Positions 5,618 through 12,586 of a stretch of DNA of 12,586 bases are shown here, in pieces. The position numbers were made by a program, and so were the translations under genes. The DNA is from Geosiphon pyriformis. Its lineage: Eukaryota > Glomeromycota > Glomeromycetes > Archaeosporales > Geosiphonaceae. The DNA lies in NCBI GenBank assembly GCA_016748015.1, contig JAAOMT010000335.1, positions 1-12,586 on the forward strand. Direction: 5' to 3'. How positions within the stretch are numbered: the first letter of the stretch is position 1; the number at the start of each line of letters is the position of its first letter. Below the pieces are notes generated by a model. It was not told where the DNA came from. It saw only the letters and a list, made by a program, of their open reading frames with translations, and did not search any database.

Positions 5618-5657
5618 ATCGTAGTCTGTATTGATTAGATACCTACTGAGGTCCGAT
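5618..5657 (+). ncRNA. UGRUUAG three-stem module, copy C
   Basis: ATCG/CGAT (5618-5621 with 5654-5657), TAGT/ACTG (5622-5625 with 5645-5648, one T.G pair) and GTAT/ATAC (5628-5631 with 5639-5642) close loop TGATTAG (5632-5638). The middle stem is ATAG/CTAT in A and the apical stem is CTC/GAG in A, so both are rewritten with pairing kept. The GATTAGATACC string here matches a 16S rRNA signature by chance, in my view. Confidence 0.72.
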
Positions 5658-5693
5658 TTAAGTCCACCTGTAATCCAGCCTGATTGTCCACCC

Positions 5694-5766
5694 CCCTTAT
5701 TATGAGGGAATGGGGAAATAGGATAGGTGACTGGTGTGACTGCCATAGCAGGTTGAGATAGGATGG
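5694..5766 (+). ncRNA. Two hairpins and GAGATA box, copy C
   Basis: CCCTTA-TTA-TGAGGG (5694-5708, one T.G pair), GGATAGGT, CTGC-CATA-GCAG (5740-5751), then GGTTGAGATAGGATGG (5751-5766). Same order as in A and B. Confidence 0.65.
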
Positions 5767-6176
5767 CGTACTTATTACTATGGTAGGGCCAGGTCATAAA
5801 CAACCTCCCTCCCAACAGCTACTTCCTTAATCGACCCCCACCCCAACCCGGTCCCCCTCATGAGCCCCTTTACAAGCAGAGGTAACTGTACTTGTCTACC
5901 CATACACCAAGGGGGGTGGAAGATTCAGGTGTATGAGTATACGCTTACCCCCCCCCACACGGGGAGTGTGGTAGTCCGTTGACTGGCTATCCCCACCGGA
6001 GGTTCTAATGAGGTCCCATTCGATCGGTTGGGAATCGACTATATGGTAACTGATATTTGGTTTATGCCCATGGCCTCCCCAAACTATCATAGAAGATAGC
6101 CCTTTTACCCAAACCATCCTTTCCATAGCCTAACAGGAGGTGTTATATTCTGGTAGGACCATTATGGACTCCCCAC
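5767..6176 (+). ncRNA. Unit C middle part without recognised element
   Basis: No gene and no clear counterpart box in the other copies. It contains a 9-C run (5948-5956). It corresponds in position to 1008-1390 of unit A, part of which unit B has lost. Confidence 0.4.
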
Positions 6177-6220
6177 TGACCTTAAACGGTCACGGGTCCA
6201 GGACCCTATCGACTTTAACA
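6177..6220 (+). ncRNA. Hairpin plus CGACTTTAACA box, copy C
   Basis: TGACC-TTAAAC-GGTCA (6177-6192), then GGTCCAGGACC (itself self-complementary), then CGACTTTAACA (6210-6220), identical to unit A. Confidence 0.62.
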
Positions 6221-6773
6221 TAAGGACAACTCTCTGATCCCCTAAGGTCCTAGGAACTATCACATATTTAAATGTCTGGTAGGGGTAGGAAGATAAGGTC
6301 TAACAACCTGACAATAGTACCTTCTCAGAATAAGAACCCATTGTGCCCCCCCCTCACTTTGGAGGTATGGATATGTAAGGATATCCAAGTAGGTGAGTGG
6401 TATCAATAGCCCCAAACACCGGGCCCTAGGAATATAACAGCCTAGTGCCTATGCTAATCCTCATCCGAAAGGGATCCTACTATCATGTGGTAGTCGCCCC
6501 CCAACCACCATACCAAACCTTATACACCTCATAATCCCCTAGCCTCTCTACGTTGGTATACTATCACAGGTTTATACTGAGGCCTTTCCCTACAGTACAT
6601 CTAAGGAAGTGGCAAATGTAGTGGCTGGGTAGCACTCCTTTCCCAATGGAATCCGGGGTACCCCAGAACCTGGGATCTCCTACAGCCTCATGGCGCATTG
6701 TGTTGCTACCCCTGTACAGATACCTTGTTGGGTAAACCCTCTATCATAAGGGAAGATCCTTTACACAGTACTT
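6221..6773 (+). ncRNA. Unit C 3' stretch without recognised element
   Basis: No gene. An 8-C run lies at 6346-6353. Spacing between the flanking boxes (about 567 nt) is close to that in A (about 619) and B (about 526), which supports common descent. Sequence similarity by eye is low. Confidence 0.4.
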
Positions 6774-6831
6774 ATGGTTATTGTGGGCTTTAGGCCCCCT
6801 ACCTAGCCGTATAAAGGCATATTTAAGGTAG
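6774..6831 (+). ncRNA. End of unit C: conserved box and junction hairpins
   Basis: ATGGTTATTGTGGG (6774-6787) is identical to unit A. GGGC-TTTAG-GCCC (6785-6797) follows. Then CTACCT/AGGTAG (6799-6804 with 6826-6831) encloses GCC/GGC, immediately before the G-rich sequence. The junction hairpin has no counterpart in A or B. Confidence 0.6.
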
Positions 6832-6949
6832 TCATATGGTGGGATATAATGGGACATGGTGGAATATAGAGGGTGGTTATGGGGTATAGTGGATATAGGT
6901 ATAGTGGATGGGGTAGAATAGTGGGGCCACAGGGGGCATTTGTATATGG

Positions 6950-6967
6950 TGGCCACATTTTGTGCCA
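6950..6967 (+). repeat. CACA-TTT-TGTG hairpin of domain G
   Basis: TGG, a bulged C, CACA, loop TTT, TGTG, CCA: a 7-bp stem. Member of the domain G hairpin family. Confidence 0.6.
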
Positions 6968-7450
6968 CATGGTGGAATGGGAATACCTCTTGGTGGGCAT
7001 AAGGGTTGATATATAGGTCTAGGGACTACCTTTGGTTATATGGGCTACATAGGGTAGGGTCTAGGATACCACATGGGGATTCTAGAGGGTGATACATGGT
7101 GGCCTCTTTGTTGAAAGGTCCTTGTGTGCCACATCCGGGCATAGTGGTGAGGGATCTGGGGGTTAGATAGGGGTAGTGGGTGGTATTGTTGGGTAGTGGG
7201 TTCTTAGGGGCCACATGGGGCATTGGGTTGAGTGTCCCATCTTGTGGGTAGAGGGGACATGGTTTGTAGTGGGGCCACTGGGCATATTGGAAATAGTGTT
7301 ATAGTGGAATATGGTAGGACATGGGCTATTGGGTGGGATAGATGGGACATATGGGTATGGGGCAGATAGGGACTATTGTGTAGAGGTATTGGGGTAGTAA
7401 TGGGCAGATGGTGGTAATAGTGGTTGATAGTGGGATATTTACTATTAGGG

Positions 7451-7465
7451 GCCACATACTGTGGC
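7451..7465 (+). repeat. GCCACA-TAC-TGTGGC hairpin of domain G
   Basis: Perfect 6-bp stem; the clearest match to the family consensus GCCACA-NNN-TGTGGC. Confidence 0.7.
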
Positions 7466-7618
7466 AGTTGGGGTTTGGTGGGATAATGGGCTACATTGTG
7501 GGATCTAGTGGGTGTATGGTGGGGATCTTTAGTATTTGGTGCCACATCGGGCAACATTGGGGCTACCTAGTGGGGTAGTGGTTCATAGTGGGTTAGTGGG
7601 CTATAGTGGGATAGTGGG

Positions 7619-7722
7619 GCCACACTGTGGCACATGGTTGGGATCCTGTGAATAGGGGATCTAGGGTATGGGGATGCCACATCCTGTTGCAGATGGGTTT
7701 GTATGGGCCACACATTTTGTGG
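7619..7722 (+). repeat. Three hairpins of the domain G family
   Basis: GCCAC-ACT-GTGGC (7619-7631, perfect), GCCACA-TCC-TGTTGC (7676-7690, one mismatch) and CCACA-CATTT-TGTGG (7708-7722, perfect). They show the range of loops and arm changes. Confidence 0.65.
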
Positions 7723-8515
7723 TATTTGGGTAGTATGGGGCTACAGAGGGAATGGTTGTTGGGCTACCTATGGGGCATAGGGCTATATTGTGTGTGGTGG
7801 ATATGAGCTAGAGTGCTACATAGGGCATAGGGCATATGGGATAGTAGTCGGGGATGGGTCATGGGGCAGATAGGGGATATCTGGGTATATAGGGCATCTG
7901 GGATAGGTATAGTGGGATATCCTGGTATGGGACAGGATGGGTCAGGGTCATAGGGGTATGGTTGGGCCACATAGGGCATATGGGCATCATATGGTAGTTG
8001 TGGTATAGGGGCATATGGTGGGACATATTGGATGCCCCAGGGCATAAGGGGTAGAATATGACATCCTCTGGGATATTTGGAGTATGGGGCCACATATGGC
8101 ATATGGGTCTAGGGAATGGTTGGGATAGTGCCCATCTTGTTTGGCTGGTATTCTAGGATATCACATAGTGTGATTGGTGAGATGCCCCATCTCAGGGCAT
8201 AGTGGCTATTAGTGGAATATGTAATATAGTGGTGGCACATGGTTGGATAGGGATACCACACGGGCATATGGTATGATGGGTAGTGGGTAATAGGGTAGAG
8301 TGGTTATGGGACATCATGGGAGTTATGGGATGGGTAGGTATGGGTCTGTCTCATATCATGTGTGGTATGGTATAGGATGTCTCCTATGGGGCTCTGGTAC
8401 CTAGGGCTTGGTTATTAGTGTGCCACATAGGTAGATGGGCATAGGGAGGTAGAATGGGGGCAGATTGTGGATACCACTTGGTCTATTGGGTAGTGGCCCC
8501 TCTGGGCATGGGTAG

Positions 8516-8530
8516 GTCACATCTTGTGGT
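8516..8530 (+). repeat. GTCACA-TCT-TGTGGT hairpin of domain G
   Basis: Six pairs, two of which are G.T or T.G. On the + strand as RNA all six can form, while as the complementary strand two would be mismatches. Confidence 0.6.
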
Positions 8531-8947
8531 ATATGGGCACATAGTGGAAGTGGTGGGGAATCTGGGCATATGGGTGGGATATAGTGCCACATCTTTGGAC
8601 ATCTGGGACATTAGGGATACCAACATCGTGGTATATTGGGATGGGGAAGGGATAGTGGTTATGGGTATGGTGGGTAGAATGGGTATGTGATTGCCCATTG
8701 GGCATAGGGAGGTCTAGGGGATAGGGAAGGGTGGTTAGGGGGATAGAGGCCACATTTGGATTCTGAGGGGCCCTGGGGGCCTCTGTTGATGTGTCACCTA
8801 TGGGACCTGTGTGGTAGAGGGTCTGGGCACATTTGGCATAGTGGGTGGGGTACTCTGGGCACATGGTCTGGTCTGGGTATCTCATGGGTTATGTGGCATC
8901 TTTGTATGGGTTATAGTGGATGCCCAGGGGGCAGATAGAGGTCTAGT

Positions 8948-8970
8948 GGGGCCCCTTTTTGGCCCCTTTT
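8948..8970. repeat. Duplicated GGCCCCTTTT block
   Basis: The palindrome GGGGCCCC (8948-8955) is followed by T5, then GGCCCCTTTT again. A similar GGGGCCCCTTTGG occurs at 9664-9676. These are rare C-rich islands in domain G. Confidence 0.6.
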
Positions 8971-9043
8971 GTGGGATATCCTATGAGTATGGTGGTAGAT
9001 GGTGGGATAGTTTGATTAGGTGGCATATCCTATGGGATCTAGT

Positions 9044-9634
9044 GCCACATCCATGTTGCTTGGGAGGTGCCACATAGGGCTCCATAGGTATAGGTGGATA
9101 GGGGCTATTGTGGAAGATATTGGATACCACCTCTTGTGGCACATTGGGATGGTAGGGATCTAGGGCTAGAGGATATAGGATGCCACATGGGGCATAGTAG
9201 GACATTGGATGCCCCCATCATATGGGAATAGTGGTAGGTATAGGTTCTTGTGGTTATGGTTGATAGGGCTACATAGGGTATCTGGGTGTATGGCACATAA
9301 TTGGCCACATCCTGTGCATAGTGGCATCATGTTGGATGGAGCTATTGTTGGTAGAGTAGTGTAAGGGTTGGTAGAGTAGTGGTATAGGGTAATATGGGTC
9401 TGGGGCCCTAGTTGTGGTATCTTGTGGCACATGGTACATATGGTGGGATATGGTGGTAATATTGTGCCACCTGGCTATGGGCTACATCATGTGGGTCTGG
9501 TGTGGTATATGGGTAGAGGGGCATGGTGGATATATTGGGTATTGTTTGGTGCCACATCGGGCACATTGGTTATTAGGGTGCCCCATTGTGGGATCTGGGT
9601 TGGAGTGTCACTATTGTTTGCCACATCATGTTGC
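9044..9634 (+). repeat. Further GCCACAT...TGTTGC hairpins of domain G
   Basis: GCCACAT-CC-ATGTTGC (9044-9059) and GCCACATCATGTTGC (9620-9634) each have one mismatch at the same C.T position. Interspersed sequence is the usual G-rich words. Confidence 0.5.
9347..9381. repeat. 15-bp direct repeat with 20-bp period
   Basis: GTTGGTAGAGTAGTG occurs at 9347-9361 and again at 9367-9381. It is the clearest local exact tandem duplication I saw in domain G. Confidence 0.8.
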
Positions 9635-9660
9635 ATATGGTGGATACATTTGGTCATGGG

Positions 9661-10058
9661 TCTGGGGCCCCTTTGGTTTTGGGGCCAATGGGGGTTGGGG
9701 GTGCAAGTGGGGGCCAATTTGGGTTTGGGGAATTGGTGTTGGGGGGACCAATTTGTGTGGGTTGGGGGGCCAATTTGGGTTGGGGGTAATTGTGTTTGGT
9801 GTCCAATGGTTGGGCCAGTTGAATTTGCGTTGAATTTGTGTTTGGGGACCAATTGGGGTTGGGCTAATTTGGTTTGGGGGGCCTATTTAGAATTTTGGGT
9901 GGGTTTGGGAATTTGGGTTTTGGCCTATTTGTGGGGCCAACTTGGGAATTTTGGGTGTCAATTGGGATGGGTTTGTGGCCAATTTGGAATTTGGATTGGC
10001 CATTGGTGTCAATTTTGATGGTGGTGGGCCTCTTGGGAATTTGGGTTGGGCACATTTG
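9661..10058 (+). repeat. GT-rich CCAATTTGGG repeat subdomain
   Basis: The word content changes here to GGGGCCAATTTGGGTT-like blocks. CCAAT occurs at 9685, 9714, 9748, 9770, 9803, 9849 and 9979, with irregular spacing of mostly 22-46 nt. Long G-runs alternate with TTT and AATT. The GCCACAT hairpin words are absent. The usual domain G words return after about 10060. Confidence 0.75.
9681..9713 (+). other. G-quadruplex-type sequence
   Basis: Four G-runs of 4, 5, 5 and 5 (9681-9684, 9690-9694, 9697-9701, 9709-9713) are separated by 5, 2 and 7 nt. This meets the usual G-quadruplex pattern on the + strand. More G-runs follow at 9721-9746. Confidence 0.7.
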
Positions 10059-10186
10059 GTGGATATGGTAGAGTTTGGACATTGGGGATATGGGCGATTT
10101 GGTATTGGTGGGATAGGCAGTGGGCCACATGGGGCATATAAGTGATATGGTGGGATAGAGAGTGTGCCACATGTTGGATGTGGTGG

Positions 10187-12586
10187 TAGATGGGATGGTG
10201 GTGTGGGCATATGGGTGGTAAGGGGGCTACATTGGGGTATAGAGGTGGATATGGTGGGATAATTGGGTATGGGGCATGTGGGCACATTTTGACATGTTTG
10301 GTCTGGGTCTGGGCATATGGGGCCACATGGGGAATCTTGGGTATAGTGTGATTGGGGCCACATCGTGGCTATGGGGTAGAATATGGGCATATTGTGGTAG
10401 TATGGGGCCACATGGGCTACAATAGGGGATGGGCATATGGGGAATGGTTGTGGTATGGGCATATTGGGGACTCTGGTTTGAGAGGGCTACAATGGGATAT
10501 GGGCATAGGGGCTACAATTTGGTGTGGGTGGTGGTATTGTGGGATAGCGCATATTGGGTGGTATCTGGCGTGATATGGGTATTGGTGGCAGGTGCCACAT
10601 GGTGGTTAGGGTTGCCACATTGGGCATATCGTGAGTATGGGCCACATCTTGGCAGATATGAGCTACATAGTGGTATAATGGGACATCTAGGGCAACATCC
10701 TGTTGCATATGGGTATTGGATGCCACATAGGGCATATCGGGTGGTGTATATGGGTATAGGGCAATGGTTGGGATAGGGATAGGGTATAGTGGGATATGGG
10801 ATACCTCTAGTGGCATAGGGACTACATGGATACTCAGCCTCATGCTTTACACCATCATGGTGGATGGTAACCCGACTAACTCGTAAGTCATTCCGAATTA
10901 GCCCATACTCTACCCGCCCCGGGTAGTACGGTTGTGGAAGGCTTCAGCATCCCAACCCTAACTTTCTATTTGCCCCTCGGCCGTACCAAACGGCCTGAGG
11001 GTACTGCTAAGGGTTCGCCTTTGGTTGAAACAAAGGGTACAACCCAAAAGCTATCGGATAGTACTCTGGTTAGGAGCCTATAAGGTCCGATTTAAGTCAC
11101 AACCTTGTAGCATAACCTCCCAAACCTATCCTATGAATTAGGAAATGGATAAGATGGTTGTTATAGGAAACTATAAGATTTGAGATAGAGTGGTGGATAT
11201 GGTTAGGAGCACATGGTTAGTACTAGAGACAGGTCCCATCAAACCTCTTACTTAACCAAACAATCCCCTCCATGAACTGGTAATCCATAATTATGGGTAG
11301 TCTTAGCTTGTCAGTCTCCGCTGCGGATGGCAAGACCCGTAACATGGTACTATACCATTGCGGCCAACCAACTTACTTCAACAAGCCCCCCATAACCTGA
11401 AGTCAGATCCTTTCGGGAAACCGAATAGTCTTTCTAAAGGTCCTTCATGAACACTGTCTAGTGGGGTGCTGACCATGATGGTTACTCCATATCCATACAG
11501 TGATTCAACTGTGCACTCTTCCCAATACGTTACAAGGGGGTGTGTAAGGTATTGGATGGACCACGCTGTACTCTCCCCGAACTCCCAAAGTTCATAGGTA
11601 CAGGGCCCATTCGACTTTAACACCTATACTCTTGAGCAGCTTAGATAGGTCCATAACTGAGTAGTACGTTGGTAATATTGGTACTTTCAAAGAATACCTC
11701 CTCCTAATCACAAACCTCCCAAACATTTGGACCCGAAGTTTATCCTTAGAATGGTGCTTTATTTGGTAGGCTTCTATGGGTTACCATAACCACACTACAC
11801 ACACCAAACCAGTCATCACATCTCACCAGTGTATTGGGTGCCTAAAATTAGAAACAGGCATCCGATCATACCAACCCGATCCTCGGTCTATCCACAAAGG
11901 ATAGGGCGGAACAGGTATGGCTAAGTAGCTTCTAGGATATACACCCCCAAGATGGATTGTTGTCCACGCTTTGGCATAGTTCGGTGGCATGGTCAGATTC
12001 CTATCCCAATAGGAACCCCCCCACCAACCGGTTATACCTACCACTATTGCTTTAGACATGGCCGTCCGGTACACTCCCTAGGGGTTAGGGTAATGTACAC
12101 TTCGGCCGTGGACACATCGGGGTCCCTTCCTACACTGAGGTATGCTTAAAGGATTGAGGTATCCTTGGACGGCATGAAGGGCCACACGTGTGGTCATATA
12201 ACTCAGTTCAGCCTTCCCCACTATTCAATGGTTATTGTGGGAGAAAGGCTTAGCCTAATCCTACATTAACCTTAACTGGGGGTTAGGGTAAATGGGAATT
12301 GGACTCCGATCCACGTATATCCCTGTATCGCTACCCATCTTATCTGTCACAGCCAAGGAACCAGTACTCTTACCCTCTCCAAATATGGATTGGGTGTAGA
12401 CAGATTATTCGGACTTACAGTACTACTCTCTTCATAAAGAAGGAGTTCTACCATAACTCAGTTACCTATACTTTAAGCTATAGGGATAAGCTCTTGTAGT
12501 AATAGACTTAAGCCAACCGAACTCCCGTCCTCCTAAGGAAGTGTCCAGGTGCATAGTAGGTAGTCCATTGGGATGGGAACCCCCCC
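10187..12586. repeat. Second copy of 2400-bp terminal redundancy
   Basis: Same sequence as 1-2400. Every element described there recurs here at +10186: the end of domain G is 10187-10830 and unit A restarts at 10831. It runs to the last base of the window, inside the C-run that matches 2394-2400. No difference from the first copy was seen in the lines compared. Confidence 0.95.
10831..12586 (+). ncRNA. Structured unit A, repeated 5' part
   Basis: Repeat of 645-2400. It contains the start block (10849-10873), ACCAA hairpin (10974-11001), UGRUUAG module (11053-11091), GAAA hairpins (11161-11176 and 11412-11425), CGACTTTAACA (11612-11622), ATGGTTATTGTGGG (12228-12241) and the TAGGTAGTCCATT box (12557-12569). 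The window ends before the later boxes. Confidence 0.55.

Larger units (their letters stand above)
5400..6831 (+). ncRNA. Structured unit C, 3'-truncated candidate non-coding RNA
   Basis: Third tandem copy, about 1432 nt. It keeps the ACCAA loop (5555-5559), UGRUUAG module (5618-5657), GAGATA box (5751-5766), CGACTTTAACA (6210-6220) and ATGGTTATTGTGGG (6774-6787). It then stops, so the ACTTAAGCC, GGGTATCCTC and GTAA-tetraloop parts are missing. Domain G starts at about 6832. The 25-nt start block is not conserved here. Unit C resembles A more than B in some boxes: the 15-nt GGTCCGATTTAAGTC is shared only by A and C. Whether this copy is a decayed remnant or a functional 3' boundary is open. 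Confidence 0.52.
6832..10186 (+). repeat. G-rich hairpin-repeat domain (domain G), main part
   Basis: No gene is supported. The + strand is strongly G and T rich; for example 7141-7200 has one C and 31 G. Recurrent words are GCCACAT, GGGCATATGGG, GGGATAGTGGG, GGCTACA and GGGAATGGTTG, in changing order. Open frames on either strand are low-complexity (W/G-rich forward, P/H/Y/T-rich reverse) and have no protein character. With 1-644 it forms a domain of about 4.0 kb in the 10186-bp unit. The GT-rich part 9661-10058 differs in its words. Confidence 0.85.

Noticed and set aside
5633-5643. GATTAGATACC, the universal small-subunit rRNA 790-loop signature
   Set aside because: The string is created by the variable apical stem of the UGRUUAG module. 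Units A and B lack it, and the other universal rRNA signatures (530 loop GUGCCAGC, AAUUGACGG, 3' end) are absent.
6809-6818. TATAAAGG as a TATA-box promoter at the C/G junction
   Set aside because: TATAAAG strings also occur near 3530, 3584 and 4442 inside structured sequence, so the match has little weight here.
645-6831. tRNA genes or a CRISPR array
   Set aside because: No cloverleaf with a T-loop GGTTCRANYCC was found. The repeats are not regularly spaced with unique spacers of constant length.
9422-10018. Longest open frame (198 codons) as a gene
   Set aside because: The product is W/G-rich low complexity from the GT-rich repeat, with no plausible domain. Overlapping frames on both strands are equally open because of base bias.
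6840-10186. Kinetoplastid-type pre-edited cryptogene
   Set aside because: G-richness is suggestive, but the sequence is a repetitive T-rich hairpin array, and no minicircle conserved block or edited-gene remnant was recognised.
12580-12586. Window end inside a C-run as a biological terminus
   Set aside because: It matches 2394-2400 exactly, and a round 2400-bp overlap points to how the window was cut.

Overview
This window holds a DNA element with no recognisable protein-coding gene, tRNA, complete rRNA, CRISPR array or transposase on either strand. The longest open frame is about 198 codons. It lies in low-complexity G-rich sequence and its translation is W/G-rich. Bases 1-2400 recur at 10187-12586 with a constant offset of 10186, and I saw no difference in the lines I compared. 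The unit is therefore 10186 bp, either a circle read past its ends or a long tandem array. The organism cannot be named: no protein or rRNA is present to place it. A metagenomic circle, organellar DNA of a divergent protist, or a nuclear macrosatellite all remain possible.

The 10186-bp unit has two domains. Domain G (6832-10186 joined to 1-644, about 4.0 kb) is very rich in G and T on the + strand and very poor in C. It is built of short degenerate words (GCCACAT, GGGCATATGGG, GGGATAGTGGG), many forming small hairpins of the type GCCACA-NNN-TGTGGC. Its 9661-10058 part is a different GT-rich repeat with CCAATTTGGG words and G-quadruplex-type runs.

Domain S (645-6831, about 6.2 kb) has mixed composition with C-runs and is packed with short inverted repeats. 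It consists of three tandem, strongly diverged copies of one unit: A (645-3120, apparently complete), B (3121-5399, about 245 nt shorter in its 5' half) and C (5400-6831, lacking roughly the last 40%). Short boxes of 9-25 nt are kept between copies in the same order. Between them lie hairpins whose position and loop are kept while the stem sequence changes on both sides. This compensatory change, GNRA-capped stems and G.U-type pairs on the + strand point to selection for RNA structure, read from the + strand.

My working interpretation is a protein-free circular or tandem element carrying a triplicated, highly structured, long non-coding RNA next to a G-rich hairpin-repeat domain. The repeat architecture is seen directly. 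Transcription, + strand polarity and function are inferences. I recognise no known RNA family in it.
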